Part shown: positions 1 through 6,239 of the stretch, piece after piece
Position numbering within the stretch: the stretch's first letter is position 1
How the letters are laid out: the number at the start of each line of letters is the position of its first letter
Notes under the pieces: model-generated
Told to the model about the DNA's origin: nothing
The model's input: the letters and a program-made list of their open reading frames with translations, nothing else
The model's database searches: none
Made by a program: the position numbers and the translations under genes
Source: CAYWRO01 sp964460345
GTDB lineage: Bacteria > Planctomycetota > Phycisphaerae > Phycisphaerales > UBA1924
Direction: 5' to 3'
NCBI GenBank assembly: GCA_964460345.1
Contig: CAYWRO010000103.1
Span: 1 to 10,467 of the forward strand
Length of the DNA stretch: 10,467 nucleotides

Positions 1-1725
1 TCTCCCACCGGCCACCTCCACATCGGCGGCGTCCGGACGGCCCTGCTGAACTACGCCTACGCGAAGGGCCGAGGCGGGCGATTTCTGCTGCGCGTGGAGG
101 ACACGGATGCGGCGCGGAGCAGCGAGGCCGCGGCGCGGGGGATGCTGGAGGACCTGGCGTGGCTGGGGATTCTGTGGGATGAAGGGCCGAGGGTGGATCG
201 GCTCTCCGAGCCGATGTCCGACCGTCACGATCACGGCTCGGAGAGCCGTGCCACCTTGGGGGGTGATCCGCGCGGCGTGGGGCCGTTCTTTCAGTCCGAG
301 CGCCTCCGGATTTATGAGGAGCATTTCCGGTTCCTGCTGGAGCGGGACCTGGCGTACCCGGCGTTTGAGACGACGGAGGAGCTCGAGCGGCTGCGGGCCG
401 CGGCGCAGGGGCGGAAGGAGGCGTTCCGGTACGTCCGCGGCATGCACGCGCCGTATGACCGCGACGAGGCGATGCGGCGCATGGAAGCGGGGGAGGAGCA
501 CGTGCTGCGCTTCCGGATGCCGGCCGAGCCGATCCACGTGCGGGACGAGGTCTTCGGCGACATCGAGTTTCCCGTCGAGCATGTGGATGATTTCGTCATC
601 CGTAAGAAGGACGGGCTGCCGACGTACCACTTCGCCGTGGTCGTGGACGATGCGCTCATGGGCGTTACGCACGTGCTGCGCGGGCCGGAACACCTGAACA
701 ACACGCCGCGGCACGTGGCGTTACAGAAGGCGCTGGGCTTTCCGACGCCGGTGTACGCGCACATGGCGCTGGTGGTGAACCCGGACGGCTCGAAGATGAG
801 CAAGCGGGACAAGGACAAGGCGGCGCGGGCGCGGTGCCGGGAGGTGGGCGTCACATCGCTGGAGGATGTGAAGGGGCAAGCCGCGTCAAGGGGTACCGTC
901 GCTTCGCTCCAGGCGCTGAGCGAACTGGGAGAGGAGGCGTTTGCGACATGGCTGGGGGACAAGACACGCCAGCTTCCGACGGATGCCCTGCGCGAACTGG
1001 CCGATGTGATCGGCATCACGCTGCCGGAAATCGATGTGGACGACTTCCGGCGCAGCGGGTATCTGCCGGAGGTGCTGCTGAACTACGTCGCGCTGCTGGG
1101 GTGGAACCCGGGCGGTGACGTGGAGAAGTTCGACCTGGCGTTCATCTGCGAGAAGTTCGACCTGGACCGGCTGAACAAGGCGAACTCGAAGTTCGACCGC
1201 GTGAAGCTGCTGAGCTTCAACCAGGATGCGATCGCGGCGATGAGCGATGAGGAGTTCGCGCGGCGATGGCGCGAGTGGTGCGAGATGTATGCGCCGCAGG
1301 TGGTGGAGAAGCTCGGAGAACGGTTTGAGCTGGCCGCGCGGGCGGTGAAGCCGCGCGCGAAGACGCTGGCGGATGCGGCGGGGCCGGTGGCGTTTGCGCT
1401 GGTGGGTGACGATGAGATCGTGTTTGACGAGAAGGCGGTGGAGAAGGTCCTGCGGACCCGTGGCACCGGCGTCCCGCCGGTGAGCGGCGCAGACGTGCTG
1501 CGCGAACTGCGGGCCGTGATCGAGGCAATCGAGCCCTTTGAGCCGGAGCAGATCGAGGCAGCGGTGAAGGCGTTCGCGGAGGAGCGCGGGCTCGGGATGG
1601 GGAAGGTTGCGCAGCCGCTGCGCGTGGCGATGACGGGAACGACGGTGAGCCCGGGGCTGGGGGAGACGCTGGCGCTGGTGGGGAAGCCAGGCGCATTGGC
1701 GCGCATCGATCGGGCCAGCACCTGA
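1..1725 (+). CDS. gltX: Glutamyl-tRNA synthetase (5' end outside the window)
   Basis: Class I aminoacyl-tRNA synthetase that charges tRNA-Glu with glutamate in the cytoplasm. The frame is open from base 1, so the true start lies upstream; 574 residues are visible. The first visible residues (SPTGHLHIGGVRTALLNYAY) carry the HIGH-type ATP-binding motif. KMSKR, the second class I signature, is encoded at 793-807. GYLPEVLLNYVALLGW and the C-terminal helical anticodon-binding region (ending GKVAQPLRVAMTG, then SPGLGETLALVGK) are typical of full-length bacterial GluRS, which argues against the short paralogue GluQ-RS. Three stretches look inserted relative to ordinary GluRS: visible residues about 66-92, about 270-350 (between KMSKR and GYLPE) and about 486-497. 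The first and third coincide with DNA palindromes. The frame stays intact, so the enzyme is probably functional. It converges on queE with only a 63-bp gap. Confidence 0.96.
   Translation, partial: SPTGHLHIGGVRTALLNYAYAKGRGGRFLLRVEDTDAARSSEAAARGMLEDLAWLGILWDEGPRVDRLSEPMSDRHDHGSESRATLGGDPRGVGPFFQSERLRIYEEHFRFLLERDLAYPAFETTEELERLRAAAQGRKEAFRYVRGMHAPYDRDEAMRRMEAGEEHVLRFRMPAEPIHVRDEVFGDIEFPVEHVDDFVIRKKDGLPTYHFAVVVDDALMGVTHVLRGPEHLNNTPRHVALQKALGFPTPVYAHMALVVNPDGSKMSKRDKDKAARARCREVGVTSLEDVKGQAASRGTVASLQALSELGEEAFATWLGDKTRQLPTDALRELADVIGITLPEIDVDDFRRSGYLPEVLLNYVALLGWNPGGDVEKFDLAFICEKFDLDRLNKANSKFDRVKLLSFNQDAIAAMSDEEFARRWREWCEMYAPQVVEKLGERFELAARAVKPRAKTLADAAGPVAFALVGDDEIVFDEKAVEKVLRTRGTGVPPVSGADVLRELRAVIEAIEPFEPEQIEAAVKAFAEERGLGMGKVAQPLRVAMTGTTVSPGLGETLALVGKPGALARIDRAST
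199..248. repeat. Palindromic repeat inside gltX (15-bp arms)
   Basis: The arm at 199-213 (core GGCTCTCCGAGCC) is the exact reverse complement of 234-248 (core GGCTCGGAGAGCC), with a 20-base loop. It encodes part of a stretch of about 27 residues that separates the conserved EGP from GPFFQSERL of GluRS, where typical family members have only a few residues. The reading frame is preserved. It looks like a mobile or REP-like palindrome accepted in a surface loop; the link to a repeat family is inference. Confidence 0.7.
1464..1482. repeat. Short palindromic repeat inside the 3' part of gltX
   Basis: CACCGGCG and CGCCGGTG form an 8-bp stem around a 3-base loop. The DNA encodes the peptide TGVPPVSG within the anticodon-binding domain. 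Palindromes of the GGCAC-CGGCG-TCC-CGCCG-GTG type, and the peptide they encode, are in my recollection widespread in planctomycete proteins. That recollection could not be checked here. Confidence 0.55.
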
Positions 1726-1726
1726 G

Positions 1727-1788
1727 TGGAACGCCGGCTTCCAGCCGGCTGAATGCGCCCAGCAAGCCGGCTGGAAGCCAGCGTTCCA
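1727..1788. repeat. 24-bp inverted repeat filling the gltX-queE gap; likely bidirectional terminator
   Basis: The left arm (1727-1750) and right arm (1765-1788) match in 23 of 24 positions as reverse complements, around a 14-base loop. The element starts one base after the gltX stop and ends immediately before the queE stop codon, so it is the entire intergenic region. The core GCCGGCTTCCAGCCGGC resembles dispersed repeats of high-GC bacteria. There is no U-tract on either side, so termination would have to be atypical or Rho-assisted. It may instead protect mRNA 3' ends, as REP sequences do. Confidence 0.8.
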
Positions 1789-2655
1789 TCAGGTGCCCCG
1801 CGTGTTCCCGAATAGCTCAATATGCAGCCGGGCGCAGTACCGCCACCCTCGCTCCAAACACGCCTGCGCCACGAACTGCTTGTGCTCCAGGCTGGGCGGC
1901 GTGACGCCTTCCGGCATGAGCATGACGTCTTCCGGGGCGACGCCGCGGAGCTTGGTGAGGAGGTCGTCGATTTCGGCCAGGTCGCGCTCGGTCTGGACGA
2001 CGAACTTGAGCTGGCGGTTGTCGTGTTCGTCGAGGAGGCCCTGGAGGGCGTCGAGGTTGATGCGGCGGCCCTCGTGGCGTTTCGCCCAGGCGCGGGCTTG
2101 CTCCAGGGCGGTATCGCTGCGGGTGTCGGGGGCGTCCGCCGCTCGCGCCAGCGCCCACTCCTCATCCGGCACAGAGTTGCTCAGCTTCGGGCTGATGCTC
2201 ATCAGGTCGCAGGCGACCGGCCGGTCGATGGTGCCCGCCGTCTCGATCGTGATATGAAATCCCGCTTCTCTCAGCCGCCGCGTGAGTTCCGTGACCGGTT
2301 CAAAGAGCATCGGCTCCCCGCCCGTCACGACGACGTGCTTCACGCAACTTTCGGCCGCCTCCTGCAGGAGCGAGTCGATGGTCCGCACCTGTCCCTCCGG
2401 GTTCCAACTCGCGTACGGCGTGTCGCACCAGACGCAGCGCAGGTTGCACCCACTCGTGCGGATGAAGAAGGAAGGGACGCCCGTGAGCTTTCCCTCCCCC
2501 TGAAGGCTGGTGAAGGTCTCCGCGATCTTCAGCGAGTGCTTCGCCGCGGCGGCCGGGTCGCCGGCGCCGGGTCCGCAGTGCGCTTCGGCTGCCTCCGCGT
2601 GCCTCGGCTGGCCGGCGGTTGCACCGATTGTGATATCCGGGTTGTCGCGGCTCAT
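1789..2655 (-). CDS. queE: 7-carboxy-7-deazaguanine synthase (radical SAM)
   Basis: QueE converts 6-carboxytetrahydropterin to 7-carboxy-7-deazaguanine in the preQ0/queuosine pathway. The 288-residue product has the family opening LKIAETFTSLQGEG (residues 42-55), the cluster motif CNLRCVWC (C70, C74, C77) binding the 4Fe-4S/SAM centre, TGGEP (111-115), ETAGT (138-142) and SPKLS (155-159). The start at 2655 is chosen because ATG overlaps the queC stop as ATGA, implying translational coupling, and a weak GGAAG lies six bases upstream. This leaves an unusual Ala/Gly-rich N-terminal extension of about 40 residues before the conserved core. A charged segment after SPKLS (about 162-205) is also longer than in minimal QueE. 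It is last in the lipoprotein-queC-queE order. Confidence 0.95.
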   Translation of the reverse strand: MSRDNPDITIGATAGQPRHAEAAEAHCGPGAGDPAAAAKHSLKIAETFTSLQGEGKLTGVPSFFIRTSGCNLRCVWCDTPYASWNPEGQVRTIDSLLQEAAESCVKHVVVTGGEPMLFEPVTELTRRLREAGFHITIETAGTIDRPVACDLMSISPKLSNSVPDEEWALARAADAPDTRSDTALEQARAWAKRHEGRRINLDALQGLLDEHDNRQLKFVVQTERDLAEIDDLLTKLRGVAPEDVMLMPEGVTPPSLEHKQFVAQACLERGWRYCARLHIELFGNTRGT

Positions 2656-3500
2656 TGGGAGCTTCCGGCCGCCGCGGCGGGAACGACACCGGGCTGGTAG
2701 CGGGTCGGGTCGGGGATCCCGGCCTCCTTGAAGCCCTTGGCGCGGAGGGTGCAGGCGTCGCATCGTCCGCAGGCGCGGCCCTCTTCATCGGGGTCGTAGC
2801 AGGAGATGGTCAGGGCGTAATCAAGGCCGAGTTCGACGCCGCGGCGGATGATGGCGCCTTTGGTCATGGCGATGAGTGGCGTGCGGATGGTGATGGGCAT
2901 GCCCGCGTCCGCGCCAGCTTTCGTGCCAAGCGCCGCCGCGTGTTCCATCGCGGCGATGAACTCGGGCCGGCAGTCGGGGTAGCCCGAGTAGTCGATGGCG
3001 TTGACACCGATGTACACCTCGCGGGCGCCGAGAACCTCCGCCCAGCCGATGGCGACGGAGAGGAAGACCATGTTGCGGCCGGGGACGTACGTGATGGGGA
3101 CGTTGCTGGCGAACTGATCTGCACCGAGCCCCCCCGCGCTGCGGGGAGCAAGGGAGGCGGGAGGAACGGGAGGTCCATCGTCACTCTCGACGGCCGCCGT
3201 CGACCTTGGCCGCTTGCCCGCGATCGTGTCGGCGCTGCGGTCCTTGGGGACGTCAATGGCTGCGTCCGTGAGGGCTGATCCGCCGATCGCGCTCAGGTCG
3301 AGCTTGATCGTGACATGCTCATCAACGCCGAGGGCTTCCGCAATTCGCGCCGCGGCGTCCAGTTCGCAGCGGTGGCGTTGTCCATAGTCGAAGCTGAGCG
3401 CATGGCAGCGGGCTTCCTTGCTCCGCGCAATCGCGAGCGTCGTGGCGCTGTCGAGTCCGCCGGAGAGCAGGACCACGCAGGGTTGGCCGGGCCTGGGCAT
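2652..3500 (-). CDS. queC: 7-cyano-7-deazaguanine (preQ0) synthase
   Basis: QueC makes preQ0 from 7-carboxy-7-deazaguanine, ammonia and ATP, using the product of the adjacent QueE. The PP-loop ATP-binding motif SGGLDS lies at residues 13-18, followed by SFDYGQRH. The C-terminal zinc site is ACGRCDACTLRAKGF, with Cys 234, 244, 247 and 250. VPITYVPGRNMVFLS and SGYPDCRPEF are family-typical. At 282 residues it is longer than the usual 220-230 because a low-complexity insert of about 45 residues (roughly 89-132) sits between DRS and NVPITYVPGRN. ATG 3500 is chosen because it directly precedes the conserved CVVLLSGG strand; ATG 3524 and TTG 3545 are in-frame alternatives. None has a Shine-Dalgarno sequence. 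The stop overlaps the queE start by four bases. Confidence 0.95.
   Translation of the reverse strand: MPRPGQPCVVLLSGGLDSATTLAIARSKEARCHALSFDYGQRHRCELDAAARIAEALGVDEHVTIKLDLSAIGGSALTDAAIDVPKDRSADTIAGKRPRSTAAVESDDGPPVPPASLAPRSAGGLGADQFASNVPITYVPGRNMVFLSVAIGWAEVLGAREVYIGVNAIDYSGYPDCRPEFIAAMEHAAALGTKAGADAGMPITIRTPLIAMTKGAIIRRGVELGLDYALTISCYDPDEEGRACGRCDACTLRAKGFKEAGIPDPTRYQPGVVPAAAAGSSQ
3127..3180. repeat. GC-rich palindrome-containing insert inside queC
   Basis: CCCCGC (3132-3137) and GCGGGG (3141-3146) form a 6-bp stem with a 3-base loop, followed on the plus strand by a purine-rich stretch to about 3172. On the coding strand it encodes a Pro/Ala/Ser/Gly-rich segment (GPPVPPASLAPRSAGGLG) that other QueC proteins lack. 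The boundaries are approximate because only the palindrome itself can be measured from one copy. Confidence 0.5.
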
Positions 3501-3506
3501 CACCAG

Positions 3507-3512
3507 ATTGTA
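3507..3512 (-). promoter_or_regulatory. Possible -10 box for a leaderless queC transcript
   Basis: TACAAT (5 of 6 to TATAAT) on the minus strand ends six bases before the queC ATG, which places the predicted transcription start at or next to the A of that ATG. No good -35 is seen at the proper distance. The absence of any ribosome binding site before the ATG is consistent with leaderless translation. Alternatively, queC may simply be read from the lipoprotein promoter. Confidence 0.35.
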
Positions 3513-3558
3513 CGAACGGCCCATGGAGTGGATCGGTCGCACCAATGCGGTTTGCCGC

Positions 3559-3588
3559 GGCGACGGGCGCGCGGCGGACCCCGTCGCC
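3559..3588. repeat. 9-bp inverted repeat between the lipoprotein gene and queC
   Basis: GGCGACGGG (3559-3567) and CCCGTCGCC (3580-3588) are perfect reverse complements around a 12-base GC-rich loop. It lies in the 101-base gap between the lipoprotein stop and queC. No T-tract follows on either strand, so it is not a classical intrinsic terminator. It could attenuate or stabilise the transcript, or be another dispersed palindrome. Confidence 0.55.
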
Positions 3589-3601
3589 CGAGAGGTGATG
3601 C

Positions 3602-3922
3602 CTACTCGAGGCCGCTCTGACGCTTGTGGACGACCTTGCCTTCGTCGAAGGTGAGGACGATCTGTGCGCCGTCGGCCTCCCAGACCCAGATCTCGTCCGG
3701 CTTGTCGCCTTCGGTCATGAGGCCCGCGGATGAGATGCCGCCGCCGGCAGCGGAGGTTTCGTTGCGGCCGCGGCCGAGCAGGCGTTCGACGTCGGCCTTG
3801 GTCATGCCGGTCTCGATCTGCTGGTAGTTCTCAAGGGTGACCTTGTTCTCGCAGCCGGCGGCCAATGCGAGTGTTGCCAGACATACGGCAGTGAGGGCGA
3901 GGCGTCCGAAGCGGGTCAGCAT
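3602..3922 (-). CDS. Small lipoprotein, BamE/SmpA-like fold
   Basis: A 106-residue protein with a hydrophobic signal (about residues 5-23) ending in the lipobox LAAGC, so Cys24 is the predicted lipidated residue. The mature part matches the pattern of the SmpA/OmlA (BamE) and related beta-lactamase-inhibitor-like folds: GMTKADVERLLG (39-50), a Gly/Ser loop, EIWVWEADGAQIVLTF and GKVVHK. It probably sits on the periplasmic face of a membrane. A good AAGGAG lies seven bases before ATG 3922. It is first in a minus-strand series with queC and queE but has no obvious link to queuosine synthesis. True BamE function in outer-membrane assembly is not shown, because the fold is shared by many unrelated small lipoproteins. 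Confidence 0.82.
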   Translation of the reverse strand: MLTRFGRLALTAVCLATLALAAGCENKVTLENYQQIETGMTKADVERLLGRGRNETSAAGGGISSAGLMTEGDKPDEIWVWEADGAQIVLTFDEGKVVHKRQSGLE

Positions 3923-4003
3923 GCGTCGGCTCCTTGAGCAACCCCCGGGTGGAACTCATGGTACCCTCTCAGAGCGGCGGGTGGGCAGGCGCGGGAGATG
4001 GCC

Positions 4004-5308
4004 ATGATGGATGCTCTGCGGCGGATTCTGGTGTGTGCGGCGTCGGCGGCCGTGGGGTGGCAGGCCTGGGGCGCGGAGCGAGCGCCGGATGTGAAGCAGG
4101 CCGTCGCCGAGAGCGTCTCACTGCTGGTCTCGTTGCAGGAGGCCTCACCGGACGGAGACGGCAAGGGGGAGCCCTCAGAGTGGCCGTATGAGGGGGTGTA
4201 TCGCACGCGCGGTGAGATCCCGATCGGCTACCGAATCGGCGGGACGGCGATCTGCGCTTCGGCGCTGGTGCAGGCGCCGGGGTACGAGGCGGATGCCACG
4301 CGCCGGGCCGCGGTGGAGCGGGCGACGCGCTTTGTGCTGGATGGTCGTCGTGAGCGATTAATGGACCCCGCGGAGCGCGATGGGGCGGGATACGACGTGC
4401 GCGGCTGGGGATACACGTACGCGCTGCGATACCTGATGACGCTCGAGCGTGCGGGGCACGCGCCGGAGGAGATGGCCGACGAGGTGAAGGCGGCGATCGG
4501 CTGGTACATCGACGCCATCGAGCAGACGGAGATCCCGAAGGTGGGCGGGTGGAACTATGCCGGGTCGAATCGGAAGGGTGAGCCGTATCCGATGTCGCCT
4601 TTCATGACCGCGCCGACGCTGCAGGCGCTCTTCGAAGCGAGGCAGGCAGGGCACGATGTGGATGCGGAGGTCGTCGAGCGTGCACTGGATGCCCTGGAGC
4701 GGGCACGCACGCCGGTGGGGAGCTTTGTGTACTCCGGCTCGGCGCAGCGGCGGTCGGAGTCGGTGCCGGGATCGGTGGGGCGGATGCTGGCGAGCGAGAC
4801 GACGCTGCTGCTGGCCGGGCGCGGGTCGGTGGATCGCGTGCGCGGCGCGGTCGATGCGTTTATCGTGCACTGGGAGCACCTGGACAGGCGTCGGCAGCAG
4901 CAGGGAACGCACGTGCCGCCCTACGGGATTGCGCCATACTACTTTTACTACGCGCACTACTACGCGGCCCAGGCCATTGAACAACTGCCGGAAGTGGAGC
5001 GGCCGGAGTACCGCCGTCGACTCCAGGAGTTGATCTTCCGGAATCGACTCCCCGCCGACAAGGAACAGCCGGGCGCCGGCGCCGGAAGTGCGGGCGGGTG
5101 GAACGATCGAGTGTTTCCGCGATCGACCAACTACGGCACGGCGATGTGCCTGCTGGCGCTGCTGGAGCCGGAGGCGCCCGCACCGGCGAACTGGCTGCGC
5201 ACGGTCGAAGCGCCGGCCGACGCCGCGGCGGGCAACGATGCATCGATGCCCCGTAGCACGCCTCGCGAGCCGGCCCAGCCGAGAGCGCTGGAAGAGACTG
5301 ATCGCTGA
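4004..5308 (+). CDS. Exported alpha/alpha-toroid protein (squalene cyclase/prenyltransferase fold)
   Basis: About 434 residues with an N-terminal signal (RRILVCAASAAVGWQAWGA) suggesting Sec export. The rest is a series of paired helices punctuated by Gly-Trp motifs (VRGWGYTYALRYL, PKVGGWNYAG, SAGGWNDRVFP then STNYGTAMCLLALL). This pattern is typical of the terpenoid-cyclase/protein-prenyltransferase toroid. A Tyr-rich stretch (YYFYYAHYYAAQAI) precedes the last repeat. I see no DXDD or DCTAE cyclase motif, so enzymatic cyclisation is unlikely; planctomycetes carry many such secreted toroids of unknown role. GGGAG at 3993-3997 abuts ATG 3998 but is well spaced for ATG 4004 or 4007, hence the chosen start. 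The tail after about residue 395 is Ala/Pro-rich and looks disordered. It is divergent from the lipoprotein gene. Confidence 0.83.
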   Translation: MMDALRRILVCAASAAVGWQAWGAERAPDVKQAVAESVSLLVSLQEASPDGDGKGEPSEWPYEGVYRTRGEIPIGYRIGGTAICASALVQAPGYEADATRRAAVERATRFVLDGRRERLMDPAERDGAGYDVRGWGYTYALRYLMTLERAGHAPEEMADEVKAAIGWYIDAIEQTEIPKVGGWNYAGSNRKGEPYPMSPFMTAPTLQALFEARQAGHDVDAEVVERALDALERARTPVGSFVYSGSAQRRSESVPGSVGRMLASETTLLLAGRGSVDRVRGAVDAFIVHWEHLDRRRQQQGTHVPPYGIAPYYFYYAHYYAAQAIEQLPEVERPEYRRRLQELIFRNRLPADKEQPGAGAGSAGGWNDRVFPRSTNYGTAMCLLALLEPEAPAPANWLRTVEAPADAAAGNDASMPRSTPREPAQPRALEETDR

Positions 5309-5321
5309 TTAACGGCGATGG

Positions 5322-5939
5322 TCAGAACGACCGCTGGATCTCCGTCTGAGCGCCGGTGAGCAGATCCTTGAAAAAGATGCGTTGGTACGTGAGTCCGAAC
5401 TCCTCGATCTGCACATGGCTGCTGTCACAGCGCTCGATCATGCCGCTGGTGTAGGAGATGACCGTTGCATTCTGCAGGCGAATCTCGAAGTGAGCGGCGC
5501 CCGTGTGGTCGCGCAGCACCAGCACCACGCTCGTGAGGGCCTCGTTGTTGGCCATCGCCTGCATCAGCAGCGGCGTGGTACTGTCCGTGTTCTTCGTGAT
5601 GGTGAGCGGATTCAGACGCAGCTGGCCGGTGGGCAGCCCGGAGGCCGGGTCGTATGGCCGCTCGATGTTGGCGCGGTACGACTCCACGTCGATGGGGGGC
5701 AGCGCTCCCTGCAACTGGCCGGTGGCGGTCGCGCGGGCGTCGCCGCGATCGCGGCCGGGAATGGCCGCCCCGCAATCGCCGGTCGGCAGATCGCCGATGG
5801 CGTTGTAGATCTCATCCAGCGTGCGGCCGGTGGGGGAGACTGCGCCGGGCGGCGGGTTCAGCGGGCCCGCGGACGTGAGAAAGGCGGTCGCGGCGCAGAT
5901 CGCGGCGGCGGTGGCGACGGTGAACGACTTTCGCTGCAT
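5322..5939 (-). CDS. Secreted Hcp-like protein (T6SS Hcp fold) with signal peptide
   Basis: A 205-residue protein with a clear signal peptide (MQRKSFTVATAAAICAATAF, then LTSA). A linker resembling GPLNPPPGAVSPTGRTLDEI follows. From about residue 80 the order of elements resembles the Hcp family (type VI secretion tube): a first strand (IDVESYRANI), GQLRLNPLTITKNTDSTTPL then LMQAMANNEAL, VVLVLRDHTG, FEIRLQNATVISYTSG, and a final strand pair IEEFGLTYQRIFFKD. Classical Hcp is cytoplasmic and has no signal peptide, so this is probably a family offshoot exported by Sec rather than a T6SS tube; no other T6SS gene is nearby. AGGAGA lies about four bases before ATG 5939. The 3' end is 13 bases from the convergent toroid gene. 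The family assignment is from memory of the motif order, not from a search. Confidence 0.68.
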   Translation of the reverse strand: MQRKSFTVATAAAICAATAFLTSAGPLNPPPGAVSPTGRTLDEIYNAIGDLPTGDCGAAIPGRDRGDARATATGQLQGALPPIDVESYRANIERPYDPASGLPTGQLRLNPLTITKNTDSTTPLLMQAMANNEALTSVVLVLRDHTGAAHFEIRLQNATVISYTSGMIERCDSSHVQIEEFGLTYQRIFFKDLLTGAQTEIQRSF

Positions 5940-5989
5940 GGTCTCTCCTGCCGAAACGGCTGCGCCCCCCCGGAGCGTCGGATCTGCCC

Positions 5990-6017
5990 ATTGTGCCGGA
6001 GATTGACGGGCGGTCAA
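5990..6017 (-). promoter_or_regulatory. Predicted sigma-70 promoter of the Hcp-like gene
   Basis: On the minus strand TTGACC (6017-6012, 5 of 6 to consensus) is followed after 16 bases by CACAAT (5995-5990, 4 of 6). The predicted start near 5983 would give a leader of roughly 43 bases containing the AGGAGA site. The -35 forms one half of an inverted repeat, TTGAC-N5-GTCAA at 6003-6017, which could be an operator. Confidence 0.45.
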
Positions 6018-6135
6018 GGGAAGAAGGCGATTTGACGCCCGGTTCCGATAACCGGTCCGTCTGTGCGGGTTGGGCGGATGGCGCCGGGGTGAGAGGCTCC
6101 CGGCGAGTGTGCCGCGGCGAAGGAGGGCGCGGAAT

Positions 6136-6156
6136 CGTCCGATTCGATTTCGGACG
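6136..6156. repeat. 7-bp hairpin upstream of the bactofilin gene
   Basis: CGTCCGA (6136-6142) and TCGGACG (6150-6156) are perfect reverse complements around TTCGATT. It lies about 84 bases before the bactofilin start and could be an operator or leader structure. Confidence 0.35.
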
Positions 6157-6239
6157 GAGACGCACACACCGGGTCCGCAGGTAATGGCGGCGTCAGGTTG
6201 GCCGCAGGAAACGGACCGAATTTTTTCGGAGGAGCACTG

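Larger units (their letters stand above)
5940..6239. other. Divergent intergenic region between the Hcp-like and bactofilin genes
   Basis: Three hundred bases with no credible gene. It holds the predicted minus-strand promoter for the Hcp-like gene (5990-6017), a TTGAC-N5-GTCAA dyad over its -35, a further TTGACG at 6032-6037, a short CCGGTT-N5-AACCGG dyad (about 6039-6055) and a 7-bp hairpin at 6136-6156. The bactofilin ribosome binding site is at its right end. I could not place a convincing promoter for the plus-strand gene. Confidence 0.6.

Noticed and set aside
1..1725. Glutamyl-Q tRNA(Asp) synthetase, given the neighbouring queuosine genes
   Set aside because: GluQ-RS lacks the anticodon-binding domain; this protein has the full C-terminal half of GluRS.
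3501..3601. preQ1 riboswitch upstream of queC/queE
   Set aside because: The gap holds only a GC-rich 9-bp hairpin; no A-rich tail or pseudoknot pattern of preQ1 aptamers is visible.
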